In this document: piece by piece, positions 50,386 through 58,897 of the stretch
How the letters are laid out: each line of letters starts with the position of its first letter
Numbering within the stretch: position 1 is the stretch's first letter
NCBI RefSeq assembly: GCF_002902905.1
Contig: NZ_CP026124.1
Coordinates: forward strand, 4,278,001-4,342,000
Source: Achromobacter sp. AONIH1
GTDB lineage: Bacteria; Pseudomonadota; Gammaproteobacteria; Burkholderiales; Burkholderiaceae_B
Length of the DNA stretch: 64,000 nucleotides
Direction: 5' to 3'
Notes under the pieces: generated by a model
Database searches by the model: none
Told to the model about the DNA's origin: nothing
Seen by the model: only the letters and a program-made list of their open reading frames with translations
Made by a program: the position numbers and the translations under genes

Positions 50386-51264
50386 ATGAGCAATCCGTAT
50401 CGCCATCTGCAGGTCCGGCCCATCGCCGGCGCGCTGGGCGCCGAGATCGACGGCGTGGATCTGTCGCGCGAACTGCCCGCCGACGTGTTCGAGGAAATCC
50501 GCCGCGCGCTGCATGAGAACCTGGTGATCTTCTTCCGTGGCCAGCGGCTGACGCCGCAGCAGCACATCGACTTCAGCGCCCGCTTCGGCGAACTGCTGGA
50601 AGTTCCTTTCGTGCGCGCACTGGACGGCTATCCGGCCATCCTGCCCGTGATGAAGGGCAAGGCCGAAACCAAGCGCCGCCTGTTCGGCGGCCTCTGGCAC
50701 AGCGACATGAGCTACGCGCAGGAACCGCCGCTGGGCTCGGCGCTGTACGGCCGCGTGATTCCGCCTTATGGCGGCGACACCATGTGGGCCAATATGTACC
50801 GCGCCTACGACACGCTGTCGGACCGCCTGAAGCAGATGCTGGACGGCCTGAACGCCGTGCACAGCGCCGTGCGCTCCTATGGCTCGGGCGGGGCGGTGGT
50901 GAACAACGGCGATCCGGCGCACAAGATGGACGTGCGCACCGACGACCGCGCGGTCCAGGAAGTCATCCATCCCGTGGTGCGCGTGCACCCGGCCACCGGC
51001 CGCAAGGCGCTGTACGTGAACAGCACCTACACGCTGCGCTTCGACGGCATGACGCAGGAGGAAAGCGAACCGCTGCTGCAATTCCTGTACGAGCGCGCCG
51101 CCCGTCCGGAATTCACCTGCCGGTTCCGCTGGAGCGAGGGCGCGCTGGCGCTGTGGGACAACCGCTGCACCCAGCACCTGGCGATGAATGACTACGACGG
51201 GTTTGATCGCGAGATGCACCGGACGACGATATCGGGGGATCGGCCGGTGGGGGTGGCGCTGTAG
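50386..51264 (+). CDS. TauD/TfdA-family Fe(II)/2-oxoglutarate dioxygenase
   Basis: 292 residues. The iron triad is visible: His105-x-Asp107 in GLWHSDMSY and distal His264 in CTQHLAMNDY; the 2-oxoglutarate Arg lies in MHRTTISGD. Opening block VRPIAGALGAEIDGVDLSRE is typical. It hydroxylates an alpha carbon next to a sulfonate, ether or acid, releasing succinate and CO2. Likely co-transcribed with the Bug receptor and repressed by the divergent IclR regulator. Substrate not determined. Confidence 0.93.
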   Translation: MSNPYRHLQVRPIAGALGAEIDGVDLSRELPADVFEEIRRALHENLVIFFRGQRLTPQQHIDFSARFGELLEVPFVRALDGYPAILPVMKGKAETKRRLFGGLWHSDMSYAQEPPLGSALYGRVIPPYGGDTMWANMYRAYDTLSDRLKQMLDGLNAVHSAVRSYGSGGAVVNNGDPAHKMDVRTDDRAVQEVIHPVVRVHPATGRKALYVNSTYTLRFDGMTQEESEPLLQFLYERAARPEFTCRFRWSEGALALWDNRCTQHLAMNDYDGFDREMHRTTISGDRPVGVAL

Positions 51265-51323
51265 GTGTAGCGATTTGTCCGCCTTCGGACATTGCGCTGC
51301 ATGGCCAGCCCTATACTTCGGGC

Positions 51324-51343
51324 ATCGCCGCGACAACGGCGAT
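51324..51343 (+). other. Hairpin in the dioxygenase-lipoprotein gap
   Basis: ATCGCCG and CGGCGAT pair around CGACAA. It precedes the terminator at 51377 by 34 bases. The two belong to a 423-base gap (51265-51687) in which I find no supported gene. Confidence 0.4.
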
Positions 51344-51376
51344 CCCGGAGTGGAAGCTGGGAAAGCTATGGCGGAC

Positions 51377-51396
51377 AGCCGCCCAGGCGGCTTTTT
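51377..51396 (+). terminator. Rho-independent terminator
   Basis: AGCCGC-CCAG-GCGGCT is followed by TTTTTCCTT. It is placed to end the Bug-dioxygenase transcript. A short reading frame through this hairpin encodes MADSRPGGFFLVSACL but has no ribosome site and is not called. Confidence 0.7.
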
Positions 51397-51687
51397 CCTT
51401 GTGTCCGCTTGCCTGACCCGTGTTTGGTCCCTTTCTCTCATCTTATCCACATCGACCGCGCTCGATATGCCATCGGGGCCATCGCCCGCATGGTCGGCAA
51501 TAGCGCATGCCAGATCTTGTGAAGCGAAAGAACTAATCCTTCCAATCAAATAGGTTGGATCGCCGCAACGTGTGCTGTAATCGACGCCGCCATTTCACTG
51601 CAATGTTCAGTCTTCGTCGCGACTGTGGCTGCATGCTCAGGTCCAGGCGCTTACCCATCATCCAACACACTGAAAAGAGAAATCTCG

Positions 51688-52341
51688 ATGTTCCGTATCG
51701 GTATTGTCATTGCGTTTGCTGTGAGTCTTGGGGCCTGCACGACGGTCAAGCATGCCCCGATTTCACAAGAGTCGTTGAACAAGCTGGAAGGCAAATCAGT
51801 CACTTCGACGCGATATGGGCAGCCTGACTTCGCCGCATTCACCGCGGGTAAGGCCGCGTTCGCAATGCTGGGAGCGATGGCAGCGGTTTCCGAAGGCAAT
51901 ACGATCGTGAAGGAAAATGCGATCGAGGATCCAGCGATAGCCATTTCGGCGGTCTTGCAAGACAAGCTGGCGACCGCCAAGCGTGCGACGGTCATGGATT
52001 CGACGACGGTGACCAAGAAAGACGATATTGCCAGCATCTTGGCGGCAAATCCTGGCGGCGATTTTGTCTTGGACGTGAAGACGCTCAGCTGGATGTTCAG
52101 CTACTACCCCGCGAACTGGGCGCGATATCGGGTGTTCTATAACGCCAGGTTGCGACTGATCGATACCTCGAGCAAGACGGTCGTGGCGGAATCGGCATGC
52201 TCGAGTGTGCAGGGCGATGACAATAATCCGCCTACCAAGGATCAATTGCTGGAGGATAAGGCGGCTCTGCTCAAAGACTATCTAGGCAAGGCGGCAACAG
52301 CTTGTTCTGAAATACTGGCACGAGACGTATTGAAACTCTGA
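51688..52341 (+). CDS. Hypothetical lipoprotein
   Basis: 217 residues. The signal ends in a lipobox (AVSLGACTT), so it should be lipid-modified. The mature region has no recognised enzyme motif; VLQDKLATAKRATVMDST and NARLRLIDTSSKTVVAESAC suggest a DUF-type periplasmic lipoprotein. The ribosome site is AAGAGAAATCTCG. Codons look less GC-biased than neighbours (many AT-ending codons), which suggests recent acquisition. It stands alone after a terminator and is convergent with the ferric-siderophore ATPase gene. Confidence 0.8.
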   Translation: MFRIGIVIAFAVSLGACTTVKHAPISQESLNKLEGKSVTSTRYGQPDFAAFTAGKAAFAMLGAMAAVSEGNTIVKENAIEDPAIAISAVLQDKLATAKRATVMDSTTVTKKDDIASILAANPGGDFVLDVKTLSWMFSYYPANWARYRVFYNARLRLIDTSSKTVVAESACSSVQGDDNNPPTKDQLLEDKAALLKDYLGKAATACSEILARDVLKL

Positions 52342-52350
52342 CGCGGAAGC

Positions 52351-53202
52351 TTATTCGTAGCGTCGTTGCCCCGGACCGCCCCGGCGCGGCACGATCATCG
52401 GATTGCCGGTCTCCGGATCGGGCATCACCCGGCAGTCCAGGTCGAACACCTGGCGCAGCGCCGCCTCGGTCACCACCTCATCGGCCGCGCCCTGGGCCGC
52501 GATGCGGCCTTCGCGCATCATGACGACGCGGCTGGCGTAGCGGAACGCCAGGTTCAGGTCGTGCAGCACGACGACCAGGGTCCGTCCGGCCGCGTGCAGG
52601 CGGGCGCAGAGGTCCAGCAGGTCCAGCTGGTGGCGGATGTCCAGGAAGGTGGTGGGCTCGTCCAGCAGCAGGATGCCGGTGTCCTGGGCCAGCACCAGCG
52701 CCAGCCAGACGCGCTGGCGCTGGCCGCCGGACAGCGTCTGCATCGGGCGTTGCGCCAGCTCGGTCAGTTCGGCATCGGCCAGCGCGGCGTCGACGGCTAG
52801 CGCGTCGGCCTCGCTCCATAGTCGCAGCAGCGATTGATGCGGATAGCGGCCGCGCGCGACCAGGTCGCGCACGGTGATCAGTTCGGGCGCCTGCGGATCC
52901 TGCGGCAGGTAGGCCAGCCGCCGCGCGACCGCCTTGGGTCGCAGGCCGGCGAGATCGGCGCCGTCGAGCAGGGCGCGGCCCCGGGTGGGCGCGAGCGCGC
53001 CGCCCAGCACGCGCAGCAGCGTGGACTTGCCGCAGCCGTTGGGGCCGACGACGGCGGTGAAGGCGCCGGCGGGGATCGTCAGCGACAGGCCGTCCAGCAC
53101 CTTGCGGGCGCCATAGGCCAGCGTCACGTCGCGCAGCGCCAGCGCGGGCGCGGCCTGCGGGTCGGGGTGGGAGCCGGCGGGCGGGAGCGGGGCGGGGGTC
53201 AT
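52351..53202 (-). CDS. Ferric-siderophore ABC transporter, ATP-binding protein (FecE-like)
   Basis: 283 residues. Walker A GPNGCGKST, Q-loop LPQDPQAPELITVRDLVARG, signature LSGGQRQRVWLAL, Walker B ILLLDEPTTFLD and switch His in VVLHDLNLAFR. The GRYPHQSLL block is typical of FecE/FepC ATPases. It powers import through the two permeases encoded just upstream; its ATG overlaps the permease stop (ATGA). Last gene of the siderophore operon. Confidence 0.94.
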   Translation of the reverse strand: MTPAPLPPAGSHPDPQAAPALALRDVTLAYGARKVLDGLSLTIPAGAFTAVVGPNGCGKSTLLRVLGGALAPTRGRALLDGADLAGLRPKAVARRLAYLPQDPQAPELITVRDLVARGRYPHQSLLRLWSEADALAVDAALADAELTELAQRPMQTLSGGQRQRVWLALVLAQDTGILLLDEPTTFLDIRHQLDLLDLCARLHAAGRTLVVVLHDLNLAFRYASRVVMMREGRIAAQGAADEVVTEAALRQVFDLDCRVMPDPETGNPMIVPRRGGPGQRRYE

Positions 53203-54278
53203 GCGTTTTTCTTCCATTCCATGAGCAGCAGGAAGGCCAGGTAGACGCCGCCGATGCCGGCGGTCAGCACGCCCACCGGCAGGCCGGACGCGCCGGCGTG
53301 GCGGGCCAGCAGGTCGGCGCCGGCCAGCAGCGCCGCGCCGGTTAGCGCGGAGGCCAGCGGCAAGGGGCCGCTGGCGCGCACGCAGCGCCGGGCGATCTGC
53401 GGCGCGGCCAGGGCGACGAAGGCCACCGGGCCGGCGACGCTGACGGCGGCGGCGGCGGCCAGCACCGCGATCAGCGTGGCCGCGCCGCGCGTGCGCCTGG
53501 GCCGCGCGCCCAGCGCGTGGGCCAGTTCGTCGCCCATCTCCAGCAACCGCAGGCGCGCGGCCAGGGCCATCGCCAGCGGCAGCAGCACGGCGCAGGCCAG
53601 CGCGATCAGCAGCGCGTCGTTCCAGGTCTTGCCGGCCAGGTTGCCGTTCAACCAGGTGGCGGCCAGGTGGGCTTGCTCGCGGCGCAGGTTGGACAGCGCG
53701 TACTGCACGAAGGCCAGCGCCAGCGCGCCCACGGCGATGCCGGCCACGACCATGCGCTGCGGCGCGGCGAAGCCGGCGCCCGAGCCGAACCAGACGGCGG
53801 CCATGGCCAGCAGCGCGCCGACGGCCGCGCCCCATGCCACCGGCAGCAGGCCCGGCCAGACCATGGCCGCGGCCACGGCGCCGGCCGAGGCGCCGGCGGT
53901 CAGGCCGATGACGTCCGGGCTGCCGAGCGGATTGCGGGTCACGCTCTGGAACAGCGCGCCCGACAGGCCCAGCGCCGCGCCCGCGCCCAGCGCGGCCAGC
54001 GCGCGCGGCAGCCGCAGGGTGTAGGCCAGCCACTGCTGCACCGGCGTGCCGCCGCCGGCCAGCACCGTGGGCAGCTCGCGCCATGAAAGGCCCTGCGCGC
54101 CCAGGGTCAGCGCCAGCGCCACCGACAGCAGCATCAACAGGATCAGCGCCGCGCCATAGGCCAGCGCGCGCGGCGGCAGCGGCACGGCCAGCCAGCGGCC
54201 GGCGCGCAGCATTGGCGCGGCGCGGACGGGACGCGCGCGTACCTCGCCGCAGGCGTCGTGGGCGGGAGGCGCGCTCAT
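53199..54278 (-). CDS. Ferric-siderophore ABC transporter, permease (FecD-like)
   Basis: 359 residues, about nine membrane helices in the FecCD fold: LGAGAALGLSGALFQSVTRN, PLGSPDVIGLTAGASAGAV and the ATPase-coupling loop GARPRRTRGAATLIAVLAAA. It has a longer N-terminal cytosolic stretch than usual (about 35 residues). Overlaps at both ends with its neighbours indicate one transcript. Inner-membrane half of the importer, paired with the next permease. Confidence 0.93.
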   Translation of the reverse strand: MSAPPAHDACGEVRARPVRAAPMLRAGRWLAVPLPPRALAYGAALILLMLLSVALALTLGAQGLSWRELPTVLAGGGTPVQQWLAYTLRLPRALAALGAGAALGLSGALFQSVTRNPLGSPDVIGLTAGASAGAVAAAMVWPGLLPVAWGAAVGALLAMAAVWFGSGAGFAAPQRMVVAGIAVGALALAFVQYALSNLRREQAHLAATWLNGNLAGKTWNDALLIALACAVLLPLAMALAARLRLLEMGDELAHALGARPRRTRGAATLIAVLAAAAAVSVAGPVAFVALAAPQIARRCVRASGPLPLASALTGAALLAGADLLARHAGASGLPVGVLTAGIGGVYLAFLLLMEWKKNA

Positions 54279-55264
54279 CGAGCTGCCCCCTGATCGCGAC
54301 GCAGCGCGGCCAGCAGGAAGGGCGCGCCGATGAAGGCCACGACCACGCCGGTCAGCAGCTCGGCCGGCGCGCGCAGCAGCCGCGCCAGGATGTCGGCGGC
54401 CAGCATCAGGACCGGGCCGAGCAGCAGGCAGAACGCCAGTTGCCAGCGCAGGTCGGGGCCGGCCAGCCGGCGCGCCAGGTGCGGCACGGCCAGCCCGACG
54501 AAGGCGATCGGGCCGCAGGCCGCGGTGGCGGCGGCGGCCAGCACCGCCATGCACAGCAGGCCGGCCAGCCGGTGGCGGCCGGCCGACAGGCCTAGGGCGC
54601 GCGCCATGCCGCCTCCCAGCGCCAGCAGGTTCAGCGGCCGCGCCAGCGCCAGGGCCAGCAGCAGGCCGGCGGCGACATAGGGCGCGGCGCGGCTGGCGGC
54701 GGCCAGGGAATGGCCGGCCAGCGAGCCCACGGCCCAGAAACGGTAGACGTCGAAGATGTCGCTGCGCAGCAGGGCGATGGCCTGCACATAGGCGTACAGC
54801 ACGGCGTTGATGGCGGCGCCGGCCAGGATCAGGCGCACCGGCATCAGCCCGCGTCCGCCCGCGCCCAGCCAGTACACGGCGGCCGAGGCCGCCAGCGCGC
54901 CGGGCAGCGCGGCCCAGAACGGATGGGCTGGCAGGGCGCCCGTGACCAGCGCCAGCGTGACGATGGACGCGGCCGCGCCGGCGTTCACGCCCAGCAGGCC
55001 GGGGTCGGCCAGCGGGTTGCGGGTCAGCGTCTGGATCAGCGCGCCGGCCACGGCCAGCGCCGAGCCGGTCAGGAAGGCGAGCAGCGTGCGCGGCACGCGC
55101 GAGGCGAGCACCAGCGCCGCGTAGCTGTCGTCGGGCCGGGTCAGCGCGCGCCATACGTCGGCGGGCGCGAGGTCTTTGGAACCCAGCCAGAGGCTGCCCA
55201 GCGTACAGGCGGCCAGCAGCAGGGCGCACAGGCCCAGCACGCCGCAGCGCGCGCGTGCCGTCAT
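54275..55264 (-). CDS. Ferric-siderophore ABC transporter, permease (FecC-like)
   Basis: 329 residues with the same fold: SRVPRTLLAFLTGSALAVAG, LIQTLTRNPLADPGLLGVNA and GLSAGRHRLAGLLCMAVLAA. It forms a heterodimer with the following permease. The stop overlaps the next start by 4 bases. It begins 79 bases after the binding-protein stop. A Cys in LLLAACTL resembles a lipobox but lies within the first membrane helix and is not one. Confidence 0.93.
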   Translation of the reverse strand: MTARARCGVLGLCALLLAACTLGSLWLGSKDLAPADVWRALTRPDDSYAALVLASRVPRTLLAFLTGSALAVAGALIQTLTRNPLADPGLLGVNAGAAASIVTLALVTGALPAHPFWAALPGALAASAAVYWLGAGGRGLMPVRLILAGAAINAVLYAYVQAIALLRSDIFDVYRFWAVGSLAGHSLAAASRAAPYVAAGLLLALALARPLNLLALGGGMARALGLSAGRHRLAGLLCMAVLAAAATAACGPIAFVGLAVPHLARRLAGPDLRWQLAFCLLLGPVLMLAADILARLLRAPAELLTGVVVAFIGAPFLLAALRRDQGAAR

Positions 55265-55343
55265 GGGGCGGCCTTGCGCGAGATGCCGGCCTGCCGCGAG
55301 TCAGCCCGGTGCATCGCGAACGTGACCTTCGCATGCCGGTGCA

Positions 55344-56438
55344 TCATGGACTCGCGTGCTTGCCGGGGCGGGCGCGCAATGCGGCGGCGGCCAGTTGCGG
55401 CGCGAGCCGGTCCAGCATCCAGTCCACCGCCAGCGGCGCGCCGGACGAGGACGCCATGACCAGCGACGGATCGCTCAGGGCCACGTAGGATCCGCGCTTG
55501 ACGGCCGGAATGGCGGCATAGAGCGGCATGGCCGCCGTCCTGTCGCGTTCGGCGTCGTTGTAGAACCAGGACACCAGGATGTCGACGTCGGCCAGCCGGT
55601 CGGCATGCTCGAAACCCAGGTAGTGCGCGAAGTGGCCGGTGCTGGCGCGCAGCTGGCGCACCGACGGGGCCAGCGTCAGGCCCATGGCGCTGATCGTGTC
55701 CACGCGCGGATCGCCCGCGACATAGGCGGCGAAATTGCCCGAGCCCAGGTCGGCGCGCACGTAGGCGAAGGTCTTGCCGGCCAGTTCCGGATTGTCGCGC
55801 GCGACGCGCTGCAGCGAGTGTGCGATGCGGGCCTTGAGCGCATCGGCCTCGGCGCGCTTGCCCAGCGCGGCGGCGATCAGGTCGATCTGCGTGTCCACTG
55901 GCGTCAGGAAGGGATGCTCCGGATAGGCGACCACGGGCACGAAGCGCGACAGCTGCGCGTAGGCCTGGGCGCTCATGCCGGAGAACGGCGCCAGCACCAC
56001 GTCGGGCTGCAAGGCGATGATCTGTTCCACGTCCAGTTCCGGGTATTCGGTGATCAGGGCCGGCAGCGGCGCGCCGCTGGCCTCGATGGCGGCGCGCACC
56101 CAGGGCCAGTAGTGTCGGGCGTCGCCGCCCCAGTCGGCGCGGCTGACGCCTACCGGCACGATGCCGAGCGACACGGCCAGATCATCGGCGCCAAGGCCGA
56201 TCGTGACGACGCGTTTGGGCGGAGCCTTGATGATGGCCGTGCCGAGCGCGCCTTGCAGCGTCACCGGGAAAGCGGCGGCGGGATCGGGGGCGGGAGCGGC
56301 GGATGTGGCCGCCGGCGCTTCAGAGGTGTCGCTCGCGCCGCCGGCCGGCCGGTCGCAGCCGGCCAGCGCGAGCGCGCACAGGCAGGCCGCCGCGCCTCGT
56401 CGCAGCGCCTGCCTCCATGCTGGGAAAGAAAAACGCAT
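55344..56438 (-). CDS. Iron-siderophore ABC transporter, substrate-binding lipoprotein (FecB-like)
   Basis: 364 residues. The signal ends LCALALAGCD, a lipobox, so it is anchored to the inner membrane on the periplasmic side. The body is a Fe3+-siderophore binding fold (KRVVTIGLGADDLAVSLGIV, YPELDVEQIIALQPDVVLAP, and SLVMASSSGAPLAVDWMLDR). A Ser/Ala/Pro-rich linker follows the Cys. It takes ferric complexes from the TonB receptor and passes them to the permeases. It starts 21 bases after the receptor stop and so belongs to the same transcript. Confidence 0.93.
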   Translation of the reverse strand: MRFSFPAWRQALRRGAAACLCALALAGCDRPAGGASDTSEAPAATSAAPAPDPAAAFPVTLQGALGTAIIKAPPKRVVTIGLGADDLAVSLGIVPVGVSRADWGGDARHYWPWVRAAIEASGAPLPALITEYPELDVEQIIALQPDVVLAPFSGMSAQAYAQLSRFVPVVAYPEHPFLTPVDTQIDLIAAALGKRAEADALKARIAHSLQRVARDNPELAGKTFAYVRADLGSGNFAAYVAGDPRVDTISAMGLTLAPSVRQLRASTGHFAHYLGFEHADRLADVDILVSWFYNDAERDRTAAMPLYAAIPAVKRGSYVALSDPSLVMASSSGAPLAVDWMLDRLAPQLAAAALRARPGKHASP

Positions 56439-56459
56439 CCTGCCTTGCCGCTCCCTCGA

Positions 56460-58685
56460 TCAATATTGCGCGCGCAGCGTCAGCATGACGTTGCGCGGCG
56501 CGCCCCACCAACCCTGGCTGAAGAAGCCGATCTGGTCGTAGTACTTGCGGTCGAACACATTGTTGACGTTCAGCGTGGCCGAGACGCGCTTGTTGAAGTC
56601 GTACTTCGCCATCAGGTTGACCAGTGCGTAGCTGCCTTGCTCGACGTCCACATTGCCGCGCGGGCTGGCGGCAGACTGGTACATGCGGCTCTGCCAGTCC
56701 ACGCCGCCGCCCACGGTGAGCCGGTGCAGATCGCCCGGCAGGCGGTAGGTGGTGTAGAGCTTGAGCAGGCTGCGCGGATGGCTGGTGTTGATGGGCTTGC
56801 CGCTGGCGTCCTTGGCGGTGAAGTGCGTGTAGCTGGCGCTGACGTTCCAGCCCGGCATGAGCTGGCCGGTGGCCTCCAGGTCGATGCCCTCGACCTTGGC
56901 GCCGGACACGGCGCGCGAGGCCTGCATGGTCGGGAAGCCGGGCACGCTGGAGCCCGGGATCACCTGGGCCAGATTGTTCTGGCGGGTCTGGAACAGCGCG
57001 GCGGACGCGTTCAGCTGGCCTTCCAGATAAGCGCCTTTCAGGCCGATCTCATAGCTCTTGCCGTCGATGGGGGGCAGGATCGAACCGCTGGTGTCGCGCG
57101 CGTTCTGAGGCAGGAAGATCTCGGTATAGCTGGCGTAGGCCGTGTAGGTGCTGTTGATGTCGTAGATCAGGCCGGCGTAGGGCGTGAACTGTTTGCTGAT
57201 CTTGTACTTGCTGGCGCGGCCGAAAGAGACCTGGTTGGTGTCCCAATCGCTCCAGCGTCCACCCACGATCAGATGCAGCGGTTCGGCCAGCGCGAAACGT
57301 CCGACCACGTAGGTGCCGGTCTGCTTGGTGCGCACGTCGTCGGCGGGCGACTTGGCGCCCGACCAGGCCGGCTCCTGGATATGGTCCTGGCGCCAGTTGA
57401 AGTAGCTGCCGATGGCGGGCGCGGGGCCGACCATGGCGTATTGCTGGATGTCGCTGTGGTCGTCGATGCTCATCCAGCCCACGGCGATCTCGTGGCGCAG
57501 GCCGAACAGCTGGAACGGCGCGTTCAGCGACAGGTGGATGTCGTCGCGCTTGCGCACGCCGTCGTAGTTGGCGAAGTTGGGCCGCTGCGACATGGCGCCG
57601 GTGACACGGTCGGGGTAGCCGCCACGGTAGACCTGCTTCATGCGGTATTCGCCGTCGTTGTGGCTGTAGGCCGCGCGCAGCTTCCAGTCATTGGCGAAGC
57701 GGTGGGTCAGGTCGACGAAATAGGTGGTGGTCTCGGTGTCCTGGCGGGCCCAGCGGGCGTTGTTGGCGACCGAACGGTTGAAGTCGGTGCGCGAGCCGTC
57801 GCTGTAGAACAGCGGGAAGCCGCTGCCGAAGCCGTTGCTGATGCTGCGCTGGTATTCCACGCTGGCCGTCAGCACCGTGTCGGGCGTCAGGTCGGCGCTG
57901 ACCACGCCGTAGAAAGTGCGCCGGCGCGAGTCCAGGAAGGTCACGTTGCTGTCGCCCTGGCTGTAGGCGGCGACGAAGCGCGAGCGGATCTTGCCGTTCT
58001 CGGTCAGCGGCACCGACAGGTCGGCCTCGCCGCGCAGATAGTCCCAGCTGCCGACGCTGACGTTGGCCGAGGCGGCGAAGTCGCGCAGCGGGCGCTTGCG
58101 GATGAAGTTGACCGCGGCCGAGGGGTTGCCGGATCCGGTCATCAGGCCGGTGGCGCCGCGCACCACTTCCACGCGGTCGTAGATGGCCGCGTCCATGTCC
58201 GTGGAACCATAGTTCCACTGGCTCAGGATGGGCGCGGCCAGGCCGTCGAACTGGAAATTGTCGATGGCAAAGCCGCGCGCCGAAAACGAATATCGGTTGC
58301 TGTCGCTGCGCGTCATCGAGATGCCGGGCGCCGAGGACAGGATGGCCGCGGTGTCGCGCAGGCCCTGGTCCTCGATCTGCTGGCGCGTGACCACGCTGAC
58401 CGATTGCGGCGTCTCGCGCGGCGCCAGCGTGAGGCCCGTGGCGGTGCTCATGGATTCGGTGGTGTAGGAATTTGTGCCTTCGGTGGTGCCGCCCAGGCTG
58501 GCGCCTGTCACGGTCACGGCTGGCATCTGGGCCACGCCGCCCGGCGCGGATTGGGTCTCGGCGGCGACCTGGGCGCTGGCGTTCTGGTGGGCAAGGGCAG
58601 AGCAGAGCAAGGCCGTCTGAATTGCGTGGGTCAAGGGGCGCGCCCGGCGCGGCGGCGCGGCGGGCGTGGGCAAAGCGGACGACAT
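56460..58685 (-). CDS. TonB-dependent siderophore receptor (FauA-like position)
   Basis: 741 residues. A signal-like N-terminus (LTHAIQTALLCSALAHQNAS) is followed by the plug (about 55-190: ETPQSVSVVTRQQIED, SFSARGFAIDNFQFDGL) and a 22-strand barrel ending with terminal aromatic Tyr (MLTLRAQY), as outer-membrane proteins do. No STN signalling domain. It imports a ferric siderophore. A Fur-like site lies 48 bases upstream of the ATG. A run-on frame upstream to 60923 is an antisense artefact. Neighbours (AraC regulator, Bcr exporter) match the alcR-alcS-fauA order known from Bordetella. Confidence 0.94.
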   Translation of the reverse strand: MSSALPTPAAPPRRARPLTHAIQTALLCSALAHQNASAQVAAETQSAPGGVAQMPAVTVTGASLGGTTEGTNSYTTESMSTATGLTLAPRETPQSVSVVTRQQIEDQGLRDTAAILSSAPGISMTRSDSNRYSFSARGFAIDNFQFDGLAAPILSQWNYGSTDMDAAIYDRVEVVRGATGLMTGSGNPSAAVNFIRKRPLRDFAASANVSVGSWDYLRGEADLSVPLTENGKIRSRFVAAYSQGDSNVTFLDSRRRTFYGVVSADLTPDTVLTASVEYQRSISNGFGSGFPLFYSDGSRTDFNRSVANNARWARQDTETTTYFVDLTHRFANDWKLRAAYSHNDGEYRMKQVYRGGYPDRVTGAMSQRPNFANYDGVRKRDDIHLSLNAPFQLFGLRHEIAVGWMSIDDHSDIQQYAMVGPAPAIGSYFNWRQDHIQEPAWSGAKSPADDVRTKQTGTYVVGRFALAEPLHLIVGGRWSDWDTNQVSFGRASKYKISKQFTPYAGLIYDINSTYTAYASYTEIFLPQNARDTSGSILPPIDGKSYEIGLKGAYLEGQLNASAALFQTRQNNLAQVIPGSSVPGFPTMQASRAVSGAKVEGIDLEATGQLMPGWNVSASYTHFTAKDASGKPINTSHPRSLLKLYTTYRLPGDLHRLTVGGGVDWQSRMYQSAASPRGNVDVEQGSYALVNLMAKYDFNKRVSATLNVNNVFDRKYYDQIGFFSQGWWGAPRNVMLTLRAQY

Positions 58686-58732
58686 GGCAACGAACTCCGG
58701 CGAAATAGGCAACGAGCGAAACGGAAAAATCT

Positions 58733-58751
58733 GGTAATGAGAATTATTGAT
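58733..58751. promoter_or_regulatory. Fur box before the siderophore receptor
   Basis: GGTAATGAGAATTATTGAT matches 13 of 19 bases of the Fur consensus GATAATGATAATCATTATC. It is in the AT-rich segment upstream of the receptor ATG, as expected for iron-repressed uptake. Confidence 0.7.
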
Positions 58752-58897
58752 TTTTACGTATGGGCTGATGTATGCCCGATGACGCGATCCATATGGCAAA
58801 CGCTGCCGGGATTCCGCCAGAACGGGCGCGAAGCAGTAAAGGGATGGCGCCGCGTGGAATAGCGCCGCGCGCGAGCGTGCGGCCAGGGATCGGCCGC

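Noticed and set aside
51188..51553. 121-codon frame running from the dioxygenase end through the terminator
   Set aside because: Starts inside the dioxygenase gene, crosses two hairpins and has no ribosome site or known domain.
55356..58862. 1168-codon open frame on the plus strand opposite the receptor and binding protein
   Set aside because: His/Val/Gly/Arg-rich antisense translation with no domain, opposite well-supported genes.
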